From the NCBI GenBank assembly GCA_949752795.1, contig CATKHW010000392.1, positions 62,001-126,000 of the forward strand: 64,000 nt of DNA, read 5' to 3'. How positions within the stretch are numbered: position 1 is the stretch's first letter; the number at the start of each line of letters is the position of its first letter. The DNA is from Hyperoodon ampullatus (Eukaryota > Chordata > Mammalia > Artiodactyla > Ziphiidae). Under the pieces are notes generated by a model. The model was not told the DNA's origin. It did not search any database and was given only the letters and a program-made list of their open reading frames with translations. Shown piece by piece: positions 47,745 to 61,650 of the stretch. The translations under genes were made by a program, and so were the position numbers.

Positions 47745-49479
47745 CTTGGCCAAAAGAGGCGTATGCGTTTTCTCCTGAATATTCAGGAGAAAACGTATAT
47801 GCCCATTTTTCTCAAGTGCATCATTGTTGAAGTTGTGCCCCTCATCCTGTGCTTTAAAGTCAATTCCAACGTACCACTTGAAATCTGTTTCCTGCTATTC
47901 TGCCTAGCTTTCAAGTCCACCTCGTTGCCTTCCATCAACAGATTTTTGGACAATAGTTGTCTTTATTACTCTGCCAGTTTGTGAATTGCTGTGCCCCTGA
48001 GCTCCATTTTTCAACTTGTTTTTGTGAGCTGACCGAAAGTCCAAAATTGTGGTTCAGGACCTATACTGGTTCCCGGAGGGGGGTTGAGACTTTGGTTAAT
48101 TCTTCTTCCTGCTGGGAAATTAGAGTGACATGTGCCCGTCCAAATGCCTTAGAGCTACTCTCTCACTGGTTCTCCCTCTTCCCTTTCATCCTCTGCCAAA
48201 TTGGCAACTGTGCGAACCAGGAGGTTAAAGGGGCTGTTTCTCCAAGTTGGGAGATTGATAGAAAAGCAGTTGGAAAATCAAACAGGAGCACCAGGAGAGG
48301 GACTATTCGTTGAGTTTCAGAAACCTTTCATATTCACAGTGTGTCCATTCTCTATTTTTTCCTTACATGTTATATCTGTAGTAATAGTCCCTTGAAGCTG
48401 GAGAGTTGGGAACCATGGAATGCGTGCCATTCATTATTGCTTTAAATGGTCTACATTTGCTCACTGAATCTCACCAATCCTCTCAGTCCCAAGTGTCCAG
48501 CCTTATGCCACATCCAGCTGTCGTTGTAGATTGGGTCAGTCCAGGTTTCATCAGAGACCCTGAAGGAATTGTGAAGAATTTCCATTTTTGTTTTGTTTTA
48601 TTTTTGAAATTCCTTTTTATAGTGGGTTTGAGCTGGTTCTCGCTGCCATGTTTAGGACAGTCTAGACACACTTGATTCCCTTACGCAGACATATCAATAA
48701 ATAGGTGTTAAGATTCTAACTAGTCAGATATATTCCTCTGCATGAAATATGGGGTTTTGAGTCCCTTTCACTGAGGAAGGTGTAGGTCTTGTCTATTCCA
48801 TAGTTAGTATTTGGAACAGTACCTGTGTTTATATTAAACTCCGGTTTTATGCATCACCCCACCTCTACTTCCCCCTAAGCAGGCATAAGAGTTGTTTCTA
48901 AATGTGAGACTCTCTTCTCTTTCCTAACTCAGTTCAAGTGTAGCCATGTTTACAGGATCTTCATAAGTGATATCTTATGATAAGTTTCTTTTTCTGTGTG
49001 ACTTATTTCACTTAGAATTATCGTACTTGTATCTACTCATTTTGCTACAACTGGTCTTATGACATTGACTTCATGGCTGAGGGATATTACATCGTACGTA
49101 AGTACCACAATTTTTTGAACCATTTTCATATTTCCTGGAATGTTTAAGGTGTACCCAAGTTGAGTTTCTTGTAATCAGTGCAGCCCTAAATTTTGGGGTG
49201 GCTCTGTCTTATTGATTTTCAGTTTTCCCAAGGAATATTCCCTAGACTGGAAGTGCCCTTGGCTCCGTAGTTCTGTTGTTTACTTGTTTTTGGGAACACA
49301 ATGCACTCCTCCAGAAATGCAGTTTGCAATTTACATCCCGCCCATCAGCATAACAAGACTCCCTGTTCTCCAGGGCCTGTCTTGCCTTTCTGGTTTTTAC
49401 ACATTTCGTGGATGGCCCTTTTAGACCTGTGGAAAGTGATACTTCTTTGTAGTGCAGATTTTCATTGCCCGCCTGCTTG
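47745..49479. repeat. Satellite monomer B1 (1,735 bp)
   Basis: Palindrome remnant 47745-47816, only 72 bp because two bases at the centre are missing, with extra mismatches in the right arm. Preceded by a 139-bp monomer remnant (47606-47744). More private changes than B2-B10, as expected for an edge copy. Confidence 0.9.
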
Positions 49480-51218
49480 CTTGGCCAAAAAGGGCGTATG
49501 CGTTTTCTCCTGAATATATTCAGGAGAAAACGCATACGCTCTATTTGGCCAAGTGCATCATTTTTGAAATTTTGCCCCTCTTTCTGTGCTTTAAAGGCGA
49601 TTCCAACATACCTCTTGAAATCTGTTTCCTTCTATTCTGCCTCGCTTTCATGTCCGCCTCGTTGCCTTCCCTCACCAGATTTTTGGATGATAGTTGTCCT
49701 TTATTACTCTGCCAGTTTGTGAATTGCTGTGCCCCTGAGCTCCATTATTCTACTCGTTTTTTGTGAGCTGACCGCAAGTCCAAAATTTTGGTTCAGGACC
49801 TATACTGGTTTCCGATGGGGGCCTGAGACTTGGTTAATTCTTCTTCCTGCTGGGAAATTAGATAGACATGTGCCCGTCCAAATGCCTAACAGCTACTCTC
49901 TCATAGGTTCTCCCTCTTCACTTTCATCTTCAGCCAAACTGGCATCCTGTGCGAACCAGTAGGTTAAAGGGGCTGTCTCTCCAAGTTGGGAGATTGATAG
50001 TAAAGCAGTTGGAAAGTCAAACGGGAGCACCATGAGAGGGACTATTCGTTGAGTTTTAGAAACCATTCGTATTCACAATGTGTCCATTCTCTAGGTTTCC
50101 CGTACATGTTATAGCTGTAGTAATATTCCCATCAACCTGGAGAATTGGGACCCATGGAATGGGTGCCATGCATTATGGCTTTAAAGGGTCTGCATTTGCT
50201 TACCCAATCTCACCAATTTTCTCATTCCCAAGTGTCCAGCCTTGTGCCACATCCAGCTGTCACTGTAGATAAGGTCATTCCAGGTTTCATCAGAGACCCT
50301 GAAGGAATTGTGAAGAATTTCCTTTTTTGTTTTGTTTTGTTTTTGTAATTCCTCTTCAAGGTGGGTTTGAGCTGATTCTCGCTGCCATGTTTATGCCAGT
50401 CTAGACGCACTTGATTCCCTTACAGAGAGATATCAATACATAGGTTTTAATTTTCTTACTAGTCAGATATATTCCTCTGTGGGAAATATGGGGTTTTGAG
50501 TCACTTTCTCTGAGAAAGGTATAGGTCTTGGCTCTTCCTTAGTTGGTTTTTGGAGCGGTACCTGTGCTTATATCAAACTCTGGTTTTATGCAACACCCCA
50601 CCTCTCCTTCCCCCTTAAGAAGGCATAAGAGTGTTTTCCAAATGTGAGACTCTGTTCTCTTTCCTAACTCAGTTAAAGTGTAGCCATGTTTACAGGATCT
50701 TCATAAGTGATATCTTATGATAAGTTTCTTTTTCTGTGTGACTTATTTCACTTAGAATCATCGTACCTGAATCCACTCATTTTGCTGCTGCTGGTCTTGT
50801 GAAATTGATTGTATGGCTGAGGGATATTCCATCTTATGTAAGTACCACAATTTTTTGAACCATATTTATCATTCCTGGGATATTTATGGTGTACCCAAGT
50901 TGTGGTTCTTGTAAGCAGTGCAGCCCTAAATATTGGGGTGGCTGTGTCTTATTGATTTTCAGTTTTCCCAAGATATAATCCCTAGACTGGAAGTGCCCTT
51001 GGCTCTGTAGCTCTGTTGTTTAATTGTTTTAGGGAACACAATAAACTCCTCCACAGAGGCAGTTGGTAATTTACACCCCGCCCTGCAGCAAAACAAGACT
51101 CCCTGTTGTCCAGGGCCTGTCTTGCCTTTTTGGATTTTACACATTTTGTGGATGTCCCTTTTGACCGGTGGGAAGTGATACTTCTTTGTAGTGAAGATTT
51201 GCATTGCCCACTTGCTTG
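49480..51218. repeat. Satellite monomer B2 (1,739 bp)
   Basis: Palindrome 49480-49553 with two right-arm changes. Variant A near 50164. Confidence 0.92.
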
Positions 51219-51237
51219 CTTGGTCAAAAAGGGCCAA
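50959..51237 (-). pseudogene. L1 ORF2 C-terminal remnant embedded in satellite monomer (array B)
   Basis: Minus-strand frame with MQIFTTKKYHFPPVKRDI, then an AGCKLPTAS stretch and a terminal SSLGIISWEN. It follows the order of the L1 ORF2p C-terminal tail beyond the reverse transcriptase (compare the L1 fragment at 46019-46285). It is the same monomer position as in array A, so both arrays share this fossil. Confidence 0.7.
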
Positions 51238-52956
51238 TGCGTTTTCTCCTGAATATATTCAGGAGAAAATGCATACGCCCTTTTTGGCCAAGTGCATCAT
51301 TGTTGAAGTTGTGCCCCTCTTCCTGTGCTTTAAAGGCGATTCCAACGTACCTCTCGAAATCTGTTTCCTGCTATTTTGCCTGGCTTTCAAGTCCGCCTCG
51401 TTGCCTTCCCTCAACAGATTTTTGGATGATAGTTGTCTTTTATTACTCTGCCGGTTTGGGAATTGCTGTGCCCCTGTGCTCCATTATTCAACTCGTTTTT
51501 CGTGAGCTGACCACAAGTCCAAATGTTTGGTTCAGGACCTATACTGGTTCCCGGTGGGTGGCTGAGGCTTTGGTTAATTCTTCTTCCTGCCGGAAAATTA
51601 GAGTGTCATGTGCCCGTCCAAATGCCTAAGAGCTACTCTCTCATTGGTTCTCCCTCTTCCCTTTCATCCTCTGCCAAATTGGCAACCTGTGCGAACCAGG
51701 AGGTTAAAGGGGCTGTCTCTCCAAGTTGAGAGATTGACACTAAAGCAGTGGAAAATCAAACCAGAGCACCATGAGAGGGACTATTTGTTGAGTTTTAGAA
51801 ACCTTTCATTTTCATAGTGTGTCCATTCTCTAGGTTTCCCATATGTGTTATAGCTATAGTAATATTCCCTTCAACCTGGAGAGTTGGGACCCATGGAATG
51901 GGTGCCATGCATTATTGCTTTAAAGGGTCTGCATTTTCTCACCCAATCGCACCAATCCTCTCAGTCCCAAGTGTCCAGCCATATGCCACATCCAGCTGTC
52001 ATTGTAGAAATGGTCATTCCAGGTTTCATCAGAGACCCTGAAGGAATTGTAAAAAATTTTCCTGTTTTTATGTTTTGTTTTCGAAATTCCTTTTCATAGT
52101 GGGTTTGAGCTGATTCTCGGTGACATGTTTATGCCAGTCTAGACACACTTGATTCCCTTACGGAGACATATCAATACATAGGTTTTAAGATTGTTACTAG
52201 TCAGATATATTCCTCTGTGGGAAATATGGGGTTTTGAGTCCCTTTCACTGAGGAAGGTGTAGGTCTTGTCTATTCCATAGTTGGTTTTTGGAACGGTACC
52301 TGTGCTTATATCAAACTCTGGTTTTATGCATCACCCCACCTCTCCTTCCCCCTTAAGCAGGCATAATAGTGTTTTCCAAATGTGAGACTCTGTTCTCTTT
52401 CCTAACACAGTTCAAGTGTAGCCTTGTTTACAGGATCTTCATAAGTGATATCTTATGATAAGTTTCTTTTTATGTGTGACTTATTTCACTTAGAATCATC
52501 GTACCTGAATCCACTCAGTTTGCTGCTACTGGTCTTGTGACATTGATTGTATGGGTGAGGGATATTCCCTCGTATGTAAGTACCACAATTTTTTGAATCA
52601 TTTTTATATTTCCTGGGATATTTATGGTGTACCCAAGTTGAGGTTCTTGTAAGCAGTGCAGCCCTAAATATTGGGGTGGCTGAGTCTTATTGATTTTCAG
52701 TTTTCCCAAGGTATATTCCCTAGACTGGAAGTGCCCTTGGCTCTGTAGCTCTGTTGTTTACTTGTTTTAGGGAACACAATGAACTCCTCCAGAGAGGCAG
52801 ATGGCAATTTACATCCCGCCCATCAGCACAAGAAGCCTCTCTGTTCTCCAGGGCCTGTCTGGCCTTTCTGAATTTTACACATTTTGTGGATATCCCTTTT
52901 GAATGGTCGGAAGAGATACTTCTTTGTAGTGCAGATTTGCATTGCCCGCTTGCTTG
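51219..52956. repeat. Satellite monomer B3 (1,738 bp)
   Basis: Palindrome 51219-51292, left arm with cttggtcaaaaagggcc. Shares cttggtc and tttggatgatagttg/tgacagttg-type changes with B4. Variant A near 51903. Confidence 0.92.
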
Positions 52957-54694
52957 CTTGGTCAAAAAGGGCGTATGCGTTTTCTCCTGAATATATTCAG
53001 GAGAAAACGCATACGCCCGTTTTGGCCAAGTGGACCATTGTTGAAGTTGTGCCCGTCTTCCTGTGCTTTAAAGGCGATTCCAATGTACCTCTCGAAATCT
53101 GTTTCCTGCTATTTTGCCTGGCATTCAAGTCCACCTCGTTGCCTTCCCTCAACAGATTTTTGGATGACAGTTGTCTTTTATTACTCTGCCAGTTTGTGAA
53201 TTGCTGTGCCCCTGAGCTCTATTATTCAACTCGTTTTTTGTGAGCTGATGGCAAGTCCAAAAGTTAGGTTCAGGACCTATACTGGTTCCCGGTGGGTGGC
53301 TGAGGCTTTGGTTAATTCTTCTTCCTGCCGGGAAATTAGAGTGATATGTGCCCGTCCAAATGCCTAACAGCTACTCTCTCATTGGTTCTCCCTCTTCCCT
53401 TTTATCCTCTGCCAAATTGGCAACCTGTGCGAACCAGGAGGTTAAAGGGGCTGTCTCTCCAAGTTGGGAGATTGATAGTAAAGCAGACGGAAAGTCAAAC
53501 CAGAGCACCATGAGAGGGACTACTTGTTGAGTTTTAGAAACCTTTCACATTCACAGTGTGTCCATTCCCTAGATATCCTGTACATGTTATAGCTGTAGTA
53601 ATATTCCCCTCAACCTGGAGAGTTCGGACCGATATCATGGATGCCGTGCATTTTTGCTTTTAGTGTCTGCATTTGCTCACCCAATCTCACCAATCCTCTC
53701 ATTCCCAAGTGTCCAGCCTTATGCCACATCCAGCTGTCGTTGTAGATAGCGTCATTCCAGGTTTCATCAGGTCCCTGAAGGAATTGTAAAGAATTTCCCT
53801 GTTTTTTTTGTTTTGTTTTTGAAATTCCTTTTTATGGTGGGTTTGAGCTGATTCTCGCTGCCATGTTTATGCCAGTCTATACACACTTGATTCCCTTACG
53901 GGGACATATCAATACATAGGTTTTAAGATTCTTACTAGTCAGATATATTCCTCTGCGGGAAATATGGGGTTTTGAGTCCCTTTCACTGAGGAAAGTCTAG
54001 GTCTTGTCTATTCTTTAGCTGGTTTTTGGAACGGTACCTGTGCTTATATCAAAATCTGGTTTTATGCATCACCCAACTTCTCCTTCCCCCTTAAGCAGGC
54101 ATAAGTGTGTTTTCTAAATGTGAGACTCTGTTCTCTTTCCTAACTCAGTTCAAGTGTAGGCAAGTTTATAGAATCTTCATAAGTGATATCTTATGATAAG
54201 TTTCTTTTTCTGTGTGACTTATTTCACTTAGAATCAACGTACCTTAATTCCCTCATTTTGCTGCTACTGGTCTTATGACATTGACTTCATGGCTGAGGGC
54301 TATTCCATCGTACGTATGTACCAAAATTTTTTAAACCATTTTTATATTTCCTTGGATATTTAATGTGTACCCAAGTTGATGTTCTTGTAAGCAGTGTAGC
54401 CCTAAATTTTGAGGTGGCTCTGTCTTATTGATTTTCAGTTTTCCCAAGGTATATTCCCTAGACTGGAAGTGCCCTTGGCTCTGTAGCTCTGTTGTTTACT
54501 TGTTTTAGGGAACACAATGCACTCCTCCAGAGAGGCAGTTGGCAATTTACATCCCGCCCTTCAGCATAAGTAGGCTTCTTGTTCTCCAGGGCCTGTCTTG
54601 CCTTTCTGGTTTTTACACATTTTGTGGATGTCCCTTTTGACCGGTGGGAAGTGATACTTCTTTGTAGTGCAGATTTGCATTGCCCGCTTGCTTA
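52957..54694. repeat. Satellite monomer B4 (1,738 bp)
   Basis: Palindrome 52957-53030 with two changes. Private form gatgccgtgcatttttgc near 53640. Confidence 0.92.
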
Positions 54695-54768
54695 CTTGGC
54701 CAAAAAGGGCGTATGCGTTTTCTCCTGAATATATTCAGGAGAAAACGCATACGCCCTTTTTGGCCAAG
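54695..54768. mobile_element. Perfect 74-bp palindrome (mariner-type MITE copy)
   Basis: Identical to the perfect copies in array A more than 50 kb away, so both arrays share the same consensus element. Confidence 0.75.
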
Positions 54769-56433
54769 TGCATCATTGTCGAAGTTGTGCCCCTCTTCCT
54801 GTGCTTTAAAGGCGATTCCAACGTACCTCTTGAAATCTGTTTCCTGCTATTCTGCCTCGCTTTCAAGTCCGCCTCGTTGCCTTCCCTCAACCGATTTTTG
54901 GACGATAGTTGTCCTTTATTACTCTGCCAGTTTGTGAATTGCTGTGCCCTTGAGCTCCATTTTTCCACTCGTATTTGTGAGCTGACCGCAAGTCCAAAAT
55001 TTTGGTTCAGGACGTATACTGGTTCCCGGTGGGTGGCTGAGACTTTGGTTAATTCTTCTTCCTGCTGGGAAATTACAGTGATATGTGCCCGTCCAAATGC
55101 CTAACAGCTACTCTGTCATGGGTTCTCCCTCATCCCTTTCATCCTCTGCCAAATTGGCAACCTTTGCGATCCAGGAGGTTAAAGGGGCTGTCTCTCCAAG
55201 TTGGGAGATTGATAATAAAGCAGATGGAAAGTCATACCGGAGCACCAGGAGAGGGACTATTCGTTGAGTTTTAGAAACCTTTCGTATTCACAGTGTGTCC
55301 GTTCTCTAGGTTTCTCGTACATGTTATAACTGTAGTAATATTCCCTTCTACCGGGAGAGTTGGGACCCATGGAATGTTTGCCATGCACTATTGCTTTAAT
55401 GGGTCTGCATTTGCTCACCCAATCTCACCAATCCTCTCAGTGCCAATTGTCCAGCCTTATGCCACATCCAGCTGTCGTTGTAGATAGGGCCATTCCAGGT
55501 TTCATCAGAGACCCTAAAGGAATTGTAAAGAATTTCCCAGTTTTTTTGTTTTGTTTTTGCAATTCCTTTTTATAGTGGGTTTGAGCTGATTCTCGCTGCC
55601 ATGTTTATGCCAGTCTAGACACACTTGATTCCCTTACGGAGACATATCAATCCATAGGTTTTAAGATTCTTACTAGTCAGATATATTCCTCTGCGGGAAA
55701 TATGGGGTTTTGAGTACCTTTCACTGAGGAAGGTGTAGGTCTTGACTATTCCATAGTTGGTTTTTAGAACGGTACCTGTGCTTATATCAAACTCTGGCTT
55801 CATGCATCACCCCACCTCTCCTTCCCCCTTAAGCAGGCATAAGAGTGTTTTCTAAATGTGAGACTCTGTTCTCTTTCCTAACTCAGTTCAAGTGTAGCCA
55901 TGTTTACAGGATCTACATAAGTGATATCTTATTATAAGTTTCTTTTTCTGTGTGACTTATTTCACTTAGAATCATCGTACCTGAATCCACCCATTTTGCT
56001 GCTACTGGTCTTATGACATTGACTTCATGGCTGAGGGATATTCCATCGTACGTAAGTACCACAATTTTTTGAACCATTTTTATATTTCCTGGGATATTTA
56101 AGGTGTACCCAAGTTGAGGTCCTTGTAAGCAGTGCAGCCCTAAATATTTGGAGTGGCTCTGTCTTATTGATTTTCAGTTTTCCCAAGGTATATTCCCTAG
56201 ACTGGAAGTGCCCTTGTCTCTGTAGCTCTGTTGTTTACTTGTTTTAGGGAACACAATGCAGTCCTCCAGAGAGGCAGTTGGCAGTTTACATCCCGCCCAT
56301 CAGCATAACAATGCTGCCTGTTCTCCAGGGCCTGTCTTCCCTTTCTGGTTTTTACACATTTTGTGGATGTCCCTTTTGACCAGTGGGAAGTGATACTTCT
56401 TTGTAGTGCAGATTTGCATTGCCTTCTTGCTTG
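54695..56433. repeat. Satellite monomer B5 (1,739 bp)
   Basis: Perfect palindrome 54695-54768. Variant A-like at about 55380 (catgcactattgc). Confidence 0.92.
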
Positions 56434-58172
56434 CTTAGCCAAAAAGGGTGTATGCGTTTTCTCCTGAATATATTCAGGAGAAAAACATACTCCCTTTTTG
56501 GCCAAGTGCATCATTGTCGAAGTTGTGCCCCTCTTCCTGTGCTTTAAAGGCGATTCCAACGTACCTCTTGAAATCTGTTTCCTGCTATTCTGCCCCTCTT
56601 TCAAGTCTGCCTCGTTGCCTTCCCTTAACAGGTTTTTGGACGATAGTTGTCCTTTATCACCCTGCCAGTTTGTGAATTGCTGTGCATCTGATCTCCATTT
56701 TTCAACTCATGTTTTTGTGAGCTGAGCGCAAGTCCAAAATTTTGGTTCAGGATCTACGCTGGTTCCCGGTGGGGGGCTGAGACTTTGGTTAATTCTTCTT
56801 CATGCCGGGAAGTTAGAGTGCTATGTGCCCGTCCAAATACCTAACAGCTACTCTCTCATTGGTTCTCCCTCTTCCCTTTCATCCACTGCCAAATTAGAAA
56901 CCTGTGCGAACCAGGAGGTTAAAGGGAATGTCTCTCCAAGTTGGGAGGTTGATAGTAAAGCAGATGGAAAGTCAAACCAGAGCACCAGGAGAGGGACTAT
57001 TCGTTGAGTTTTAGAAACCTTTCGTATTCACAGTGTGTCCGTTCTCTAGGTTTCCCGTACATATTATAGATGTAGTAATATTCCCTTCAACCTGGAGAGT
57101 TGGGACCCAAGGAATGGGTGCCGTGCATTATTGCTTTAAATGGTCTGCATTTGCTAACGCCATCTCACCAAGCCTCTCAGTCCCAAGTGTCCAGCCTTAT
57201 GCCACATCCAGCTGTCATTGTAGATAGGGTCATTCCAGGTTTCATCAGAGAAACTGAAGGAATTGTAAAGAATTTCCCAGTTTTTTTGTTTTGTTTTTGA
57301 AATTCCTTTTTATAGTGGGTTTGAGCTGATTCTCGCTGCCATGTTTATGCCAGTCTAGACACACTTGATTCCCTTACGGAGACATATCAATACATAGGTT
57401 TTAAGATTCTTACTAGTCAGATATATTCCTCTGCGGGAAATATGGGGTTTTGAGTCCCTTTCACTGAGGAAGGTGTAGGTCTTGTCTATTCCATAGTTGG
57501 TTTTTGGAACGGAACCTGTGCTTATATCAAACTCTGGTTTTATGCATCACCCCACCTCTCCTTCCCCCTTAAGCAGGCATAAGAGTATTTTCTAAATGTG
57601 AGACACTGTTCTCTTTCCTAACTCAATTCAAGTGTAGCCATGTTTACAGGATCTTCGTAAGTGATATCTTATAATAAGTTTCTTTTGCTGTGTGACTTAT
57701 TTCAATTAGAATCATCGTACCTGAATCCACCCGTTTTGCTGCTACTGGTCTTATGACATTGATTTCATGGCTGAGGGATATTCCATCGTACGTAAGTACC
57801 ACAATTTTTTGAACCATTTTTATATTTCCTGGGATATTTAAGGTGTACCCAAGTTGAGGTCCTTGTAAGCAGTGCAGCCCTAAATGTTGGGGTGGTTCTG
57901 TCTTATTGATTTTCAGTTTTCCCAAGGTATATTCCCTAGAATGGAAGTGCCCTTGGCTCTGTAGCTCTGTTGTTTACTTATTTTAGGGAATACAATGCAC
58001 TGCTCCAGAGAGGAAGTTGGCCATTTACATCCCACCCATTAGCATAACAAGGCTCCCTGTTCTCCAGGGCCTGTCTTGCCTTTCTGGTTTTTACACATTT
58101 TCTGGAAGTCCCTTTTGACTGGTGGGAAGTGATACTTCTTTGTAGTGCAGATTTGCATTGCCCGCTTGCTTG
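56434..58172. repeat. Satellite monomer B6 (1,739 bp)
   Basis: Palindrome 56434-56506 with a one-base shorter right arm (gaaaaacatac). Variant A-like at about 57120. Confidence 0.92.
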
Positions 58173-59912
58173 CTTGGCCAAAAAAGTCGTATGCGTTTTC
58201 TCCTGAATATATTCAGAGGAAAACGCATACGCATTTTTTGGCCAAGTGCATGATTTTCGAAGTTGTGCCTCTCTTCCTATGCTTTACAGGCGATTCCAAC
58301 GTACCTCTTGAAATCTGTTTCCTGCTATTCTGCCTCACTTTCAAGTCCGCCTCGTTGCCTACCCTTCACAGATTTTTGGACGATAGTTGCCCTTTATTAC
58401 TCTGCCAGTTTGTGAATTGCTGTGCCCCTGAGCTCCATTTATCAACTCGTTTTTTGTGAGCTGACCGCAAGTCCAAAAATTTTGGTTCAGGACCTATGCT
58501 GGTTCCTGGTGGGGGCCTGAGAGTTTGGTTACTTCTTCTTCCTGCCGGGAATTTAGAGAGATATGTGCCCGTCCAAATGCCTTACTGCTACTCTCTCATT
58601 GGTTCTCCCTCTTCCCTTTCATCCTCTGCCAAATTTGCAACCTGTGCGAACCAGGAGGTTAAAGGGGCTGTCTCTCCATGTTGGGAGATTGATAATAAAG
58701 CAGATGGAAAGTCAAACCGGAGCACCAGGAGAGGGACTATTCTTTGAGTTTTAGAAAACTTTCGAATTCACTGTGTGTCCGTTCTCTAGGTTTATAGTAC
58801 ATGTTACAGCTGTAGTAATATTCCCTTCAACCTGGAGAGTTTGGACCCATGGAATGGGTGCCAGGCATTTGTGCTTTAAAGGGTCAGCATTTGCTTACCC
58901 AATCTCACAAATCCTCTCAGTCCCAAGTGTCCAGGCTTATTCCACATACAGCTGACATTGTAGATTGGGTCATTCCAGGTTTCATCAGAGACCCTGAAGG
59001 AATTGTAAAGAATTTCCCAGTTTTTTTGTTTTGTTTATGAAATTCCTTTTTATAGTGGGTTTGAGCTGATTCTCGCTGCCATGTTTATGCCAGTCTAGAC
59101 ACACTTGATTCCCTTAAGGAGACATATCAATATATAGGTTTTATGATTCTTACTAGTCAGATATATTCCTCTGTGGGAAATATGGGGTTTTGAGTCCCTT
59201 TCACTGAGGAAGGTGTAGGTCTTGTCTATTCCATAGTTGGTTTTTGGAACGGTACCTGTGCTTATATCAAACTCTGGTTTTATGCATCACCCCACCTCTC
59301 CTTCCCCCTTAAGCAGGCATAAGTGCGTTTTCTAAATGTGGGAAACTGTTCTCTTTCCTAACTCAGTTCATGTGTAGCCAGGTTTACAGGATCTTCATAA
59401 GTGATATCTTATGATATGTTTCTTTTTCTCTGTGACTTATTTCACTTAGAATCATCGTACCTGAATCCACCCATTTTGCTGCTACTGGTCTTATGACATT
59501 GATTTCATGGCTGAGGGATATTCCATCGTACGTAAGTACCACAATTTTTTGAACCTTTTTTATATTTCCTGGGATATTTAAGGTGTACCCAAGTTGAGGT
59601 CCTTGTAAGCAGTGCAGCCCTAAATTTTGGGGTGGCTCTGTCTTATTGATTTTCAGTTTTCCCAAGGTATATTCCCTAGACTTGAAGTGCCCTTGGCTCT
59701 GTAGCTCTGTTGTTTACTTGTTTTAGGGAACACAATGCACTCCTCCAGAGAGGCAGTTGGCAATTTACATCCCACCCATCAGCATAACAAGGCTCCCTGT
59801 TCTACAGGGCCTTTCTTGCCTTTCTGGTTTTTACACATTTTGTGGATGTCCCTTTTGACCGGTGGGAAGTGATACTTCTTTGTAGTGCAGATTTGCATTG
59901 CCCGCTTGCTTG
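58173..59912. repeat. Satellite monomer B7 (1,740 bp)
   Basis: Palindrome 58173-58246 with several mismatches near the outer ends and the inner right arm (cagagg). First B-type copy of this array (ccaggcatttgtgc, about 58861). Confidence 0.92.
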
Positions 59913-61650
59913 CTTGGCCAAAAAGGGCGTATGCGTTTTCTCCTGAATATATTCAGGAGAAAACTCATACGCCCTTTTTGGCCAAGTGCATCATTGTCGA
60001 AGTTGTGCCCCTCTTCCTGTGCTTTAAAGGCGATTCCAACGTACCTCTTGAAATCTGTTTCCTGCTATTCTGCCTCGCTTTCAAGTCCGCCTCGTTGCCT
60101 TCCCTCAACAGATTTTTGGATGATAGTTGTCCTTTATTATTCGGCCAGTTTGTGAATTGCTGTGCCCCTGAGCTCCATTTTTCAACTCGTTTTCTGTGAG
60201 CTGACCGCAAGTCCAAAATTTTGGTTCAGGACCTATACTGGTTCCCGGTGGGTGGCTGAGACTTTGGTTAATTCTTCTTCCTGCTGGGAAATTAGAGTGA
60301 TATGTGCCCGTCCAAATGCCTAACAGCTACTCTCTCATTGGTTCTCCCTCTTCCCTTTCATCCTCTGCCAAATTGGCAACCTGTGCGAACCAGCAGGTTA
60401 AAGGGGCTGTCTCTCCAAGTTGGGAGATTGATAGTAAAGCAGATGGAAAGTCAAACCGGAGCACCAGGAGAGGGACTATTCGTTGAGTTTTAGAAACCTT
60501 TCGTATTCACAGTGTGTCCGTTCTCTAGGTTTCCCGTACATGTTATAACTGTAGTAATATTCCCTTCAACCTGGAGAGTTGGGACCCATGGAATGGGTGC
60601 CAGGCATTTGTGCTTTAAAGAATCTGCATTTTCTCACCCAATCTCACCAATCCTCTCAGACCCAAGTGTCCAGCCTTATGCCACATCCAGCTGTCCTTGT
60701 ACATAGGGTCATTCCAGGTTTCATCAGAGACCCTGAAGGAATTGTAAAGAATTTCACATTTTTTTTGTTTTGTTTTTGAAATTCCTTTTTATAGTGGGTT
60801 TGAGCTGATTCTGGCTGCCATGTTTATGCCAGTCTAGACACACTTGATTCCCTTACGGAGACATATCAATACATAGGTTTTAAGATTCTTTCTAGTCAGA
60901 TATATTCCTCTGCGGGAAATATGGGGTTTTGAGTCCCTTTCACTGAGGAAGGTGTAGGTCTTGTGTATTCCATAGTTGGTTTTTGGAACGGTACCTGTGC
61001 TTATATCAAACTCTGGTTTTATGCATAACCCCACCTCTCCTTCCCCCTTAAGCAGGCATAAGACTGTTTTCTAAATGTGAGACACTGTTCTCTTTCCTAA
61101 CTCAGTTCAAGTGTAGCCATGTTTAGAGGATCTTCATAAGTGATATCTTATGATAAGTTTCTTTTTCTGTGTGACTTATTTCACTTAGAATCATCGTACC
61201 TAAATCCACCCATTTTGCTGCTACTGTCTTATGACATTGATTTCATGGCTGAGGGATATTCCATCGTACGTAAGTACCACAATATTTTGAACAATTTTTA
61301 TATTTCCTGGGATATTTAAGGTGTACCCAAGTTGAGGTTCTTGTAAGCAGTGCAGCCCTAAATTTTGGGGTGCCTCTGTCTTATTGATTTTCAGTTTTCG
61401 CAAGGTATATTCCCTAGACTGGAAGTCCCCTTGGCTCTGTAGCTCTGTTGTTTACTTGTTTTAGGGAACACAATGAACTCCTCCAGAGAGGCAGTTGGCA
61501 ATTTACATCCCGCCCATCAGCATAACAAGGCTCCCTGTTCTCCAGGGCCTGTCTTGCCTTTCTGGTTTTTACACATTTTGTGGATGTCCCTTTTGACCTG
61601 TGGGAAGTGATACTTCTTTGTAGTGCAGATTTGAATTGCCCACTTGCTTG
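59913..61650. repeat. Satellite monomer B8 (1,738 bp)
   Basis: Palindrome 59913-59986 with one mismatch. Variant B at about 60601. Shares rare changes with B10: cgttttctgtgagc, accagcaggttaaagg and ttattcggcc. Confidence 0.92.

Noticed and set aside
54667..55104. 145-codon plus-strand frame, and the similar 104- and 85-codon frames in each monomer
   Set aside because: They recur every 1.74 kb because the monomer recurs, with no start context, no known domain and frequent breaks in sister copies.
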